From Solibacillus palustris (GTDB lineage: Bacteria > Bacillota > Bacilli > Bacillales_A > Planococcaceae), in assembly GCF_022549215.1 (NCBI RefSeq), contig NZ_JAKZFC010000001.1, positions 124,001 through 188,000 of the forward strand: a DNA stretch of 64,000 nucleotides. The letters run 5' to 3'. Below the pieces are notes generated by a model. That model saw only the letters and a list, made by a program, of their open reading frames with translations. It was not told the DNA's origin and did not search any database. Position numbers and translations under genes: made by a program. Positions 27,437 to 36,048 of this stretch are shown here, in pieces; positions within the stretch are counted from its first letter, which is position 1, and every line of letters begins with the position of its first letter.

Positions 27437-28108
27437 TTGAGATTACTTAAAGGATTTATTATTAGCTTTTTATTCATAATAGCAGGCTGTAATGATGAGG
27501 GGGAAAGGGTAATGGCACATCAATCAGGTGAATTGCTTCAAGCGGTTGAAGCGAACAATCTTGAAAAAGTACAGGACATTTTAAAAGATGCATCTTATCC
27601 AATTAATGAAACGAATAAAAATGATGAAACACCGTTGTTAATTGCTACACATGAAAATTATATTGAAATTGCAAAAGCGCTAATTAATGCAGGGGCAGAT
27701 GTTAACCAACAAGACAGGATTCAAGATAGCCCTTATTTATATGCAGGTGCACAAGGAAAAACAGAAATTTTAGCTTATATACTTGAAAATGCAACACCCA
27801 ATCACCAGGTGTACAATCGATATGGGGGCAATGCATTAATCCCAGCTGCTGAAAAGGGCCATTTAGCTAATGTAAAGTTACTTTTAGCGGATGGAAAAAT
27901 GGATATAGATCATCAAAATAACTTTGGCTATACAGCTTTAATTGAAGCAGTCGCATTAACAGATGGTTCAAAAGTATATCAGCAAATTGTACAGGAGTTG
28001 CTAGCTTACAATGCAAACAAAGAGCTTCGTGATGACAATGGTCTGACGGCATTGGACTATGCTAAAGATAGAGGATATACAGAGATGATTGAGTTGTTGG
28101 AGCAGTAA
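27437..28108 (+). CDS. Ankyrin-repeat lipoprotein
   Basis: A 223-aa surface lipoprotein starting with TTG. A short signal peptide ends in IIAGC (Cys about 18). The rest is four to five ankyrin repeats, visible as NDETPLLIATHENYIEIAKALINAGADVN, YGGNALIPAAEKGHL and NGLTALDYAKDRGYTEMIELL-type units. Ankyrin proteins bind other proteins; no enzyme signature is present. The start codon choice is supported by the signal peptide, and AAGGGTGG lies upstream. The partner is unknown. Confidence 0.82.
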   Translation: MRLLKGFIISFLFIIAGCNDEGERVMAHQSGELLQAVEANNLEKVQDILKDASYPINETNKNDETPLLIATHENYIEIAKALINAGADVNQQDRIQDSPYLYAGAQGKTEILAYILENATPNHQVYNRYGGNALIPAAEKGHLANVKLLLADGKMDIDHQNNFGYTALIEAVALTDGSKVYQQIVQELLAYNANKELRDDNGLTALDYAKDRGYTEMIELLEQ

Positions 28109-28191
28109 AACTATTCTTAAAGCTATTGGTACTTTAATTGAATATGGCACAATAAGATAACTCTTTTTCGTATATTATTAGTTAACAATTT

Positions 28192-28227
28192 AGGCGTATT
28201 GATCTACTAGATCAAGCGTTTTTTTTA
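28192..28227 (+). terminator. Terminator of the ankyrin lipoprotein gene
   Basis: Stem TTGATCT with AGATCAA, extended by CG pairs, followed by eight T. Confidence 0.8.
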
Positions 28228-28268
28228 TTGTCGGCCTTTCTTGAGAGAATATAGGATAATGTTAATCG

Positions 28269-28292
28269 ATAAATTCATATGTATGAATTTAT
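28269..28292. promoter_or_regulatory. Perfect 11-bp palindromic operator upstream of the XRE-cupin gene
   Basis: ATAAATTCATA and TATGAATTTAT are separated by two bases. The site lies 74 bp before the regulator's ATG and just upstream of a possible promoter (TTGTAT at 28304, 17 bp, TATATT at 28327). The symmetry suits a dimeric XRE regulator. Autoregulation is inferred. Confidence 0.6.
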
Positions 28293-28365
28293 TTCATAAC
28301 ATATTGTATTTCGGTTTGGGATATACTATATTATTCACAGTAATGAAATTTAGGGGAGTGAAGTG

Positions 28366-28926
28366 ATGAATATAGGAATGGAAATAAAGAAATTGAGAAC
28401 TGAAAAAGGAATTACGTTGAAAGAGTTAAGTGAAAAAAGCGAATTATCTGTTGGATTTCTATCTCAATTAGAAAGAGGGCTTACTACCATAGCAGTTGAC
28501 TCACTTGAAAAACTAGCTGCTATTTTGGAGGTACATTTAACACACTTTTTTGATTATCCACTCAAAAAGAAAGAGTTGGTTTTAAGAAGTTATGAACAAG
28601 AAATAATGGATTCCGTAGAAGGCGGCTTTATTAAGTATAGTTTAAGTTCAAATATGGAAAATAAACAGCTTGTTCCAAGGCTTATTGAAATTCTTCCTCA
28701 AAAGAAGGATGAAGAAATCGTATCCTATACGCATGAGGGGGAAGAGTTCGTTTATGTTTTAGAGGGAATCTTAACCGTTTACCTCAATGGTATAAGGCAT
28801 GAAGTATATCCAGGTGATAGTGTTCATATGGACTCAACTATTTCCCACAATTGGGCTAATTATACGAATAAAAACGTAAAGCTAATCGCGATTAATACGC
28901 CTAATTATATGTATAACAGAGGCTGA
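28366..28926 (+). CDS. XRE-family regulator with C-terminal cupin domain
   Basis: A 186-aa transcription factor. The N-terminal helix-turn-helix (about 5-60) has KKLRTEKGITLKELSEKS and SVGFLSQLERGLTT. The C-terminal cupin (about 105-180) has YTHEGEEFVYVLEGILTVYL and YPGDSVHMDSTISHNW. Relatives (PuuR/SutR-like) sense small metabolites such as polyamines or sulfur compounds through the cupin and regulate adjacent transport and catabolic genes. The ATG at 28366 is preferred to the adjacent GTG; GGGGAG lies seven bases upstream. It is the first gene of a run with the EutH-like permease and the aminopeptidase. Confidence 0.88.
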   Translation: MNIGMEIKKLRTEKGITLKELSEKSELSVGFLSQLERGLTTIAVDSLEKLAAILEVHLTHFFDYPLKKKELVLRSYEQEIMDSVEGGFIKYSLSSNMENKQLVPRLIEILPQKKDEEIVSYTHEGEEFVYVLEGILTVYLNGIRHEVYPGDSVHMDSTISHNWANYTNKNVKLIAINTPNYMYNRG

Positions 28927-28960
28927 TTTAGCAAGGACATTATAGAAAGTGATACTAACA

Positions 28961-30073
28961 ATGGATAAATTCATATTATTTGTAATTGGTTCTTTTTTTG
29001 TCATTGGTGCGATTGATTATATTACCGGAAGTCATTTGAAGCTGGGTGGGAAATTTGAGGAAGGTATAAAGACCATGGGAGCTTTAGGGCTAGGCATGAT
29101 CGGGATAATTTCTTTAGTACCTATTTTTACCGACTTTTTATCTGCTGTGATTATTCCAATCTGTCGCGTTTTTGGTTTAGATCCCTCTATCGTTCCAGCA
29201 GCATTTTTAGCTGTAGACATGGGCGGCTATCAGATGGCTAGTCAGCTAGCATCGACAGAGGAAATGGGTGCATTTTCAGGAATTATCATTGCCTCTACGT
29301 TAGGAGCCACAATTAGTTTTTCAATACCAGTCGCGTTAGGGATGCTTTCAAAAGAGGATGAAGGCTATTTTTCTAAGGGTGTGCTAGTTGGAATTATTAC
29401 TATCCCAATAGGATGTCTAGCAGCGGGCTTATGGCAAAAAATCGATATCAATCTATTAGTGTTAAATCTGATACCTATCTTTGTTTTTGCCATTATTTTA
29501 GGGGTAGGATTATTAAAAGTTCCACATGTTTTTATAAAAGTTTTTAATGTATTTGGGAAGCTTATCGTATGTCTGAGTATTATTGGGTTACTTTTACAAG
29601 GCATAGATGTGATATTTGGTGTAAGGCTTGTATCAGGATTAGCACCACTAGCTGAATCTACAGTGATAGTGGCCAAGATTGCAATTGTTTTAGGTGGCGC
29701 ATATCCGATGCTAGCATTTATTAATCGAATTTTTAAAAATAGTTTTGAGAAAATAGGGCAAAGATTTGGGATTAATTCAGTATCAGTAGCAGGCATTTTA
29801 GGAAGTTTAGCTAGTAATTTATTAATATTTGGAACTTTCAAGGAAATGAATCCTAAAGGAAAAGTAGTAGCTACTGCATTTGGGGTGAGTGGCGCATTTG
29901 TATTTGGTGGCCAACTTGGGTTTGTGTCTGGAGTAGCACCAGACATGATAGGCGCATTTATCATATCAAAGCTTACAGCAGGAATCATTAGTATCGTGCT
30001 AGCTATCTGGTTGTACGACCGTGAACATAAACAAATTAGACTTAAGGATAATGGGGGAATTCGTAATGAATAG
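28961..30073 (+). CDS. EutH-like membrane transporter
   Basis: A 371-aa integral membrane protein with about ten to eleven helices. It matches the ethanolamine permease EutH family in length and motifs (DYITGSHLKLGGKFEEGI, MGALGLGMIGIISLVP, AVDMGGYQMASQLA, GVSGAFVFGGQLGFVSG). In eut operons EutH moves ethanolamine. Here no eut enzyme gene is present: the neighbours are an XRE-cupin regulator and an M24 peptidase, so the cargo may be a different small amine or amino-acid derivative. The ATG at 28961 is chosen over an in-frame GTG at 28949 because AAAGTGA stands before it. It overlaps the next gene by 8 bases. Confidence 0.82.
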   Translation: MDKFILFVIGSFFVIGAIDYITGSHLKLGGKFEEGIKTMGALGLGMIGIISLVPIFTDFLSAVIIPICRVFGLDPSIVPAAFLAVDMGGYQMASQLASTEEMGAFSGIIIASTLGATISFSIPVALGMLSKEDEGYFSKGVLVGIITIPIGCLAAGLWQKIDINLLVLNLIPIFVFAIILGVGLLKVPHVFIKVFNVFGKLIVCLSIIGLLLQGIDVIFGVRLVSGLAPLAESTVIVAKIAIVLGGAYPMLAFINRIFKNSFEKIGQRFGINSVSVAGILGSLASNLLIFGTFKEMNPKGKVVATAFGVSGAFVFGGQLGFVSGVAPDMIGAFIISKLTAGIISIVLAIWLYDREHKQIRLKDNGGIRNE

Positions 30074-31844
30074 TAGAGATAGAGTCGAAAAGTTAAGACA
30101 GCTAATGAAAGAAAATCAAATGGATGCTTATATCATTCCTAGTTTTGATGCACATCAGAGTGAATATGTAGCGGAGCATTGGAAGGGTAGACAATGGCTA
30201 TCAGGGTTTACAGGATCTGCAGGTACGGTAGTGATTACATTAGAGGATGCTGGGCTATGGACAGATGGTAGATACTATATTCAAGCAGAAAAGCAGCTTG
30301 AGGGCTCAGGAATCAAATTATTTAGAATGATGGATCCTGGGGTGCCTTTTTATTCAGAGTGGCTTGCAAATGTTCTGAATGAAGGGAATATTGTAGGCTT
30401 TGATGGAAATGTTTTTTCAACTACTATGGTTAAAAGAATGGAAGCCGATCTAAAGGCCAAGAAAATCACATTAAAAATAGATCAAGATTTAATTGGTGAA
30501 CTGTGGGAAGACAGACCGGAGATTCCGAAAGAACCATTATTCACGCATGACGTAAACTATGCGGGCAAATCACGCGTAGAAAAATTAAATGAAGTAAGAC
30601 AAGAAATGAAAAATAAGGGAGCCAATTATTATATTTTAACTTCCCTTGATGACATTGCATGGCTGTTGAATATAAGAGGAAAAGATGTGCCGAACAGTCC
30701 AGTTGTTATAGCGAATGTCATCGTAGCAGAACATACATGTTATTTATTTATTGATTCTTGCAAAGTTCCAGCTTCAGTTAAAGTAGAACTAGAGGCTGAA
30801 GGGATCGAGTTAAAAGCAAATGATGAAATACAACCATTTTTAGAAAGTCTTTCAGGCGATGATGCTGTTATGTTAGATTCTACTAGAACGAATATTCGAC
30901 TATACAATGCCATTAACAGTGAGGCAAAGAAAATTGTAAGTCCTAACATCACGACTGATTTAAAGGCTATTAAAAATGATGTGGAAATAAAAAATTTAAA
31001 AGCGTGTGAAATTAAAGATGGTTTAGCCATGGTGAAGTTTATAAAATGGCTAAAGGACTCTGTAGCGAAAGAAGAAATTACAGAGATTGCTGCAGAAGAA
31101 AAATTAGAAAATTTCAGAAGTGAGCAGGAAGGATTTGTTGGACCTAGCTTCGATACAATAGCAGGCTATAAAGAACATGCTGCGATGATGCATTATAAAG
31201 CCAATAAAGAAACCCAACATACGCTTAAGGCTGAGGGACTGTTTTTAATTGATTCAGGTGGTCAGTATTATGATGGAACAACAGATATTACAAGAACGCT
31301 TGTTTTAGGAAAGCTTACCGATGAACAAAAAAGAGATTACACTTTGGTGTTAAAAGGATTCATTGCCTTAAGCGCGGTGAAATTTTTACACGGAGCAACT
31401 GGCTCAAATTTAGATGTTTTGGCAAGACAGCCGATTTGGCAGTACGGTATTGACTATAAATGTGGGACAGGCCATGGGGTAGGCTTCTTCTTGAATGTTC
31501 ATGAAGGACCACAAAGCATAAGAAATGATTCGAACAATGTGACCTTAGAAAAGGGCATGATTATTACGAATGAACCAGGAATCTATCTTGAAGGAAAGCA
31601 CGGCATTCGAATTGAAAATATGATGCTAGTAGCTGAAGTCGAAAAAACAGAGTTCGGTCAATTTATGAACTTCGAAGCCATCACGTATTGCCCAATTGAT
31701 TTAGCGGGTATTGATAAAGGTATGTTAACAGATGGCGAAAAGCAATGGTTAAACAACTATCATCAAGAGGTATACACAAAGCTAGCCCCTCATTTAAATG
31801 AAGAGGAACGCGTGTGGCTAAGAGAAGAAACTAAGGAAATCTAA
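30066..31844 (+). CDS. Xaa-Pro aminopeptidase-like M24B metallopeptidase
   Basis: A 592-aa protein of the large, three-domain aminopeptidase P type (two creatinase-like N-terminal domains, then a pita-bread M24 domain). Metal ligands are visible: FLIDSGGQYYDGTTDITRT (two Asp), GTGHGVGF (His), ITNEPGIYLEGKHG (Glu) and GIRIEN (Glu). It should release an N-terminal residue before proline or, as in creatinase relatives, cleave a C-N bond. The ATG at 30066 has GGGGGAA ahead of it and overlaps the permease gene, so transport and hydrolysis are translationally coupled. The substrate of the pair is unknown. Confidence 0.88.
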   Translation: MNSRDRVEKLRQLMKENQMDAYIIPSFDAHQSEYVAEHWKGRQWLSGFTGSAGTVVITLEDAGLWTDGRYYIQAEKQLEGSGIKLFRMMDPGVPFYSEWLANVLNEGNIVGFDGNVFSTTMVKRMEADLKAKKITLKIDQDLIGELWEDRPEIPKEPLFTHDVNYAGKSRVEKLNEVRQEMKNKGANYYILTSLDDIAWLLNIRGKDVPNSPVVIANVIVAEHTCYLFIDSCKVPASVKVELEAEGIELKANDEIQPFLESLSGDDAVMLDSTRTNIRLYNAINSEAKKIVSPNITTDLKAIKNDVEIKNLKACEIKDGLAMVKFIKWLKDSVAKEEITEIAAEEKLENFRSEQEGFVGPSFDTIAGYKEHAAMMHYKANKETQHTLKAEGLFLIDSGGQYYDGTTDITRTLVLGKLTDEQKRDYTLVLKGFIALSAVKFLHGATGSNLDVLARQPIWQYGIDYKCGTGHGVGFFLNVHEGPQSIRNDSNNVTLEKGMIITNEPGIYLEGKHGIRIENMMLVAEVEKTEFGQFMNFEAITYCPIDLAGIDKGMLTDGEKQWLNNYHQEVYTKLAPHLNEEERVWLREETKEI

Positions 31845-31951
31845 AAAGGCATTGCTGAATATAAATGGTATTTTTCGTCTTATATCATAGACGGAATTGA
31901 AGATACTAAAAAGTGATGTTTACATGCCAGAATCTGAACGTATACATAAGC

Positions 31952-31988
31952 GCTTCTACGATGGAATTTCCATTAGTAGAAGCACTTT
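31952..31988 (+). terminator. Terminator of the XRE-cupin/EutH/M24 operon
   Basis: Stem GCTTCTAC with GTAGAAGC and an inner ATGGA/TCCAT pair, followed by ACTTTTG. Confidence 0.7.
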
Positions 31989-32135
31989 TGTTGTTGGAGT
32001 GTCGGTTAACTAGTTTTAGTTTAGATTAAATGGTTGTCTGTATCAAATAGGGATTCAAAATAGACGATTGTTGAGGATTTTAAATACTATGTCTTGTTTA
32101 ACTAACGTACCAGTTTGTTGAATAACATTTAGAAA

Positions 32136-33437
32136 CTAAGTCTTTATAAGCTTATAGTTTTTTTCTATAAAATCTTTATACTCTACATCTACTATTTCAC
32201 CTGACAATGAATAATGGAATATGACTTGCTCATTAATCATTTCGGTTAAAAAAGTTGTTTTTGATGCACTGTGACTAACTGGCACAAGTTTAAATTTATA
32301 TAATACCCCATACATTTTAGGAACTGTTAAATATAGTTCACCATTTTTAATAGAGATGTCTAAAATTTTGCTCTCATCATTTTCAATAAAATACTTCCCC
32401 GTAATATGTTCCGTGTTAGTAAATTTGATTGATTGAGAAGAAAGAGGTAATGTTACATGTTCATCAAAAATTAGCTTGGCCATTTCTTGCGTTAAATGTG
32501 TTATAGGCGTGACATTCATATTGCTTAGAAAGATTATCGTAACTTGTTCATCAACAAATCTTAAAAAATTACTACAAAACCCACTAATATCTCCAAAATG
32601 GTGCATACATTTTCTACCCAACATATCTGACACTACCCAACCAGAAGCGTATGAACTGAGATTTGGCGTAAACATTTTTTCTATTAGTTCTTTGCTAAGA
32701 AGCTGAGATGATTTTAATGCCTGATCCAAAAGGAATAAGTCCTCTGTTGTAGAATATAGACCATAGGCTCCTAAAGGAAATGATAAATCTGAGTATACTG
32801 AGTGAATTGGATTTTCCCATAATGAATAACCAGAAGCTAAATTTGCAACTATCTTAACTCCGTCATCACAGCCTGTATTATTCATACCCAAAGGGCGACA
32901 TATGTTTTCTTGTATGTACTCTGCATAGGACATTCCTGAAACTTGTTCAATAATCGCTGTTAGTAATGCGTATCCTGAGTTCGAATATTCAAATTTTTCA
33001 CCAGGCTCGAAGTTCAATTCAAGATGTTTAAATGAATCAATCAGTTGATGTAAAGTCATCGGGAGTCTCATTGTTTTAGACCAAAAATCAGGAAAACTTG
33101 CGTAATTTGGAATCCCTGAAGTGTTTGTTAAACAATGATAGATTGTAATTTTTTCACCCTGTGGATAATTAGGAAGATGCTTCCCTATACAATCATCTAT
33201 ACATAATTTTCTTTTTTCATGTAATTGAAATATAGCAATAGATGTAAAGGACTTAGTAAGTGAGCCGATGCGAAATTTAGTAGTAGGTTTATTGGGTATA
33301 GCATGCTCCCAATTTGCCATACCAAAACCTTTATTTAAAAGAATGTTTTCGTTAGAAGCTATTAAAATGGAGCCATTCAAATAACCATTTTCTTCGTACC
33401 TTTCGATCCACCTACCTATCCGTTTTTCCGTAATCAT
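32136..33437 (-). CDS. Beta-lactamase-family serine hydrolase
   Basis: A 433-aa protein with a class C beta-lactamase/PBP4*-like catalytic domain (about 1-320) and a C-terminal beta-rich domain of about 110 residues. The active-site SxxK is SLTK (Ser59-Lys62) and the YxN motif lies in EYSNSGYAL. No signal peptide or membrane anchor is visible at the N-terminus (MITEKRIGRW), which suggests a cytoplasmic esterase or peptidase rather than a cell-wall enzyme. Base composition is AT-rich like the rest of the island to its right. The substrate is unknown. Confidence 0.82.
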   Translation of the reverse strand: MITEKRIGRWIERYEENGYLNGSILIASNENILLNKGFGMANWEHAIPNKPTTKFRIGSLTKSFTSIAIFQLHEKRKLCIDDCIGKHLPNYPQGEKITIYHCLTNTSGIPNYASFPDFWSKTMRLPMTLHQLIDSFKHLELNFEPGEKFEYSNSGYALLTAIIEQVSGMSYAEYIQENICRPLGMNNTGCDDGVKIVANLASGYSLWENPIHSVYSDLSFPLGAYGLYSTTEDLFLLDQALKSSQLLSKELIEKMFTPNLSSYASGWVVSDMLGRKCMHHFGDISGFCSNFLRFVDEQVTIIFLSNMNVTPITHLTQEMAKLIFDEHVTLPLSSQSIKFTNTEHITGKYFIENDESKILDISIKNGELYLTVPKMYGVLYKFKLVPVSHSASKTTFLTEMINEQVIFHYSLSGEIVDVEYKDFIEKNYKLIKT

Positions 33438-33693
33438 GTCATTCCCCCAAAAAATTTCTTAACAAATTTTTGTAATTACTTGTTCAACTAAATTTATCCG
33501 TTAGTTTAAGTGCACTTTTCAAAATCTTATCTATATTTTAGCATTAATATCCAATTTATTGTGAAGTGTTATTCATATAAATGGCCCGATTGTGGAATAA
33601 AAAAATCCTGCATATCATCACAGAATTTTTATCAATCTTTATTTTAAATAATCGAATTTTGTTTCAAATGTTCGATCTTTTTTTAAACAAATT

Positions 33694-33723
33694 AAAAAAA
33701 ACGAACTAGAAAAATCTAGTCCG
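33694..33723 (-). terminator. Terminator left over from a leftward methyltransferase gene
   Basis: Stem CGGACTAGA with TCTAGTTCG (minus strand; one mismatch) followed by eight T. It directly follows the stop codon of the methyltransferase relic. Confidence 0.75.
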
Positions 33724-33862
33724 CTAAAACAGCATTAACTGCTGTGTATGTTGTTGCTCGCGCTCTCGTAAATAGTGCACAGCCCATTCGGCAATCGGTA
33801 TTGCAACTGTTTTGGCAAGGAGTACGGGTACGGCATTACCAGGCACTACGTAGTGATAATAT
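33724..33862 (-). pseudogene. C-terminal relic of a C5 DNA methyltransferase
   Basis: Read on the minus strand, about 45 codons ending in TAG at 33724 encode HYVVPGNAVPVLLAKTVA, then PIAEWAVHYLREREQQ and LMLF. GNAVP is the last conserved motif of cytosine-5 DNA methyltransferases, followed by the usual short helical tail. Everything upstream is missing: at about 33862 the sequence changes abruptly into a plus-strand deaminase fragment. With its terminator preserved, this is a deletion remnant of an older restriction-modification gene. It is unrelated in sequence to the C-terminus of the intact methyltransferase at 36049. Confidence 0.7.
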
Positions 33863-34463
33863 TGAAATTTATTCAAAACTGGATGTAGTAAAGTCACTTG
33901 AAGAAATTAATGAACATTTGAAAAGTTTTCATTGTTTTGATAGAAATAATAATATGGATTGGTATAATGAAGCTTTTTTAAATCCACGTGCAAGAGAACT
34001 GAATTATTTTTATTTATTTGATATAGATTTATTGAAATGTAGTGGAGAACCAAAAGAATTTGTAGTCGATACTATTTGGATTGAAATGGTTAAACTAGCC
34101 CAGAAAATAGTAAAAGAAAAACTTATACAAAGAGGAATTGTAGTAGAAGCCAATCCGAGTTCCAATCGAAAAATATCATTTGTTAACAAGTACATCGATT
34201 TTCCATTTTTTAGAATCAATACATTCAGATTAGATGATGTTCTAAATGAAAAACATGTAGCTATTACAATTAATACGGATGATAGTGCGATTTTCAAAAC
34301 GAATCTTTCAAATGAGTATAGTCTAATTGCTAGGACACTAGAATTAGAGGGATATGAGATTGAAAAGGTATACGAATATATAGATTATTTAAGAGAAAGT
34401 TCATATATTCATAATTTTGTTCCAGATCGAAGTATAAAAGAAATTGAAAAAACGCCCAGTTAA
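33862..34463 (+). pseudogene. C-terminal relic of an adenosine-deaminase-like protein
   Basis: About 200 codons with no plausible start of their own; the apparent first 39 codons of the open frame are the reverse strand of the methyltransferase relic. The peptide has VVEANPSSNRKI (like the CPTSN motif of adenosine/AMP deaminases), then a short gap, and AITINTDDSAIFKTNLSNEYSLIA, matching the metal-binding TDDP-x-F-x-T-x-L-x-x-E-Y segment. It ends with a helical tail and a shared terminator. The N-terminal metal site (HxH) is absent. Such domains occur in purine deaminases and, enlarged, in the RdrB protein of the RADAR anti-phage system. The position next to restriction genes fits a defence origin, but this is inference. 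Confidence 0.6.
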
Positions 34464-34476
34464 TCTGGGCGTTTTT
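34447..34476. terminator. Bidirectional terminator overlapping two gene ends
   Basis: Stem AAAAACGCCCAG with CTGGGCGTTTTT around a TTAAT loop. It includes the stop codons of both the deaminase relic and the restriction enzyme gene. Confidence 0.88.
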
Positions 34477-35866
34477 GATATTTAATAAGTGAATGTAAAT
34501 ATTCTTTATTTAAAAATAAACATTGTTTTTTAAACTTTCTACCATCTGGAAGTGTGGTGAATAAGGAGCCTTTATTTCCTTTTGAACGAATTTGAAAGTA
34601 TGGAACAAATCCTTTGCCAGGAAGGTTGTTATGCCAAGTTTCTCTACCATTCTGACCTATTTTAATATCAATTTTAATTTCGTTATTTATAAGCATAGAT
34701 TTAATTTTGTTATAAAGTGTTTCTAATGCTTCAAGCATGTCAGCTGGTGCATGCCATAATAAATGCTTACGCAGTACGGTACATTTGTCTACGTCCTCAA
34801 AAATGACAAATAAATACTTTAATTCACCAAACCATTCATACCAAGTTGAATCTTCAAAATTAACCTCTTGTATTTCCTGGAAATTGATATTTGGAAAGGA
34901 CATATCTTGATTGTCGGAATTTTTTTGTCTTATACGAATGGTTTTAAATTTAATATTTCCTTTTTGGAATTGTTGCACTTTATCTAAATCTGTTCCATCG
35001 ATGCCAAACATTTTAGATACAAGTCTAGGTAAATACGATTTATCTTGATCAATTTTTTTATAAGGATAGTAGTTCAAGTTTTTTTCGATTATTTCGGTTG
35101 ATAAATTTGTAAAAGCTCCTAAAGTTTTATTAATATAACCATCTAAAGTTTGTTGTTCCTCGAGTTTTAAAGATTCTATTTTGTTTGGATGATAAATTAA
35201 ATTAAAATATTCTGCAATGTATTTAGGTTTAAATGAGTAACCACGACTATTTGCTAATTCAGTTGAAAAAGGTTGCTTTCTACCATCTTTTCCTTTGCCT
35301 GCACCCTTTGTAGAGGCAGCTAAATATGTAGTTTGGCTTTCAGATAATAGATGAGCTTCTCCTAGTTTTATTTTATTTGTTATTTTATTATAATCTTCTT
35401 CAATTTGCGGTAAATCTTCAGATGGTATTATAAACTTTTCTACTTTTAAAATAATAAAATTCTCAGGAGAAACGTTTTCTTCATATAAATAAAAAACTAA
35501 TAGCATTTCGCCACATTTGTGCCAGACACTGCTTTCATAAAAAGTAAGTTTGTAATCATTCATATAATCAATCATTGTAAGTGAAAGACGTTCTTTTGAA
35601 GATAATGTTTTATTTTTGTTTTGTTTAATGGGAGTTACTTTTAACTCTAAATTGTGGTAGTTAAAATCTGCTTCTCTAATGGAATTCGCGGGGATATTAA
35701 AGTAACAAGCCTGAATTGCATTTCCAATTGCCCCTTTATTTGCACTTTTAGAAAGCCATTTATTTAATTCGGCTGAGTCTGCAATATCTTTTAATCGCAT
35801 ACCTTCAAGATTTTTTGCATATGTAAGGATTTCATCTTCTGATAAATCTTTATTATAAACAAACAT
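34460..35866 (-). CDS. Sau3AI-type type II restriction endonuclease (GATC)
   Basis: A 468-aa protein of the MutH/Sau3AI family. The N-terminal domain has the MutH-like catalytic set Asp67, Glu74 and Lys76 (in READFNYHNLELKV, spacing as in MutH). The middle has the family segment LSESQTTYLAASTKGAGKG followed by RKQPFS. A second, non-catalytic MutH-like domain follows, as in Sau3AI (489 aa), which binds a second site. Recognition of GATC is inferred from family. It is divergent from the methyltransferase gene, with a 182-bp shared control region. GGAGG precedes the ATG. Codon use is AT-rich, consistent with acquisition. Confidence 0.88.
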   Translation of the reverse strand: MFVYNKDLSEDEILTYAKNLEGMRLKDIADSAELNKWLSKSANKGAIGNAIQACYFNIPANSIREADFNYHNLELKVTPIKQNKNKTLSSKERLSLTMIDYMNDYKLTFYESSVWHKCGEMLLVFYLYEENVSPENFIILKVEKFIIPSEDLPQIEEDYNKITNKIKLGEAHLLSESQTTYLAASTKGAGKGKDGRKQPFSTELANSRGYSFKPKYIAEYFNLIYHPNKIESLKLEEQQTLDGYINKTLGAFTNLSTEIIEKNLNYYPYKKIDQDKSYLPRLVSKMFGIDGTDLDKVQQFQKGNIKFKTIRIRQKNSDNQDMSFPNINFQEIQEVNFEDSTWYEWFGELKYLFVIFEDVDKCTVLRKHLLWHAPADMLEALETLYNKIKSMLINNEIKIDIKIGQNGRETWHNNLPGKGFVPYFQIRSKGNKGSLFTTLPDGRKFKKQCLFLNKEYLHSLIKYQKRPD

Positions 35867-36048
35867 GTTCTACCTCCATTCTTTATAACATTATACAAAA
35901 TTATACAAACTTACAAGAAATTAAGGAACTTGAGTTCGGAGGAATTTAATTTAAATATTTCCAAATATGGAATTACTGTTAAGTATTTGATCTTGACGTA
36001 GCATGTTTGCATTCATTATAATAGAAAAGATTAGAAAGGATGTTCGCT

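Noticed and set aside
33744-33861. Apparent N-terminal 39 codons of the deaminase fragment
   Set aside because: These bases are the reverse strand of the methyltransferase relic; the deaminase homology begins only at about 33862.
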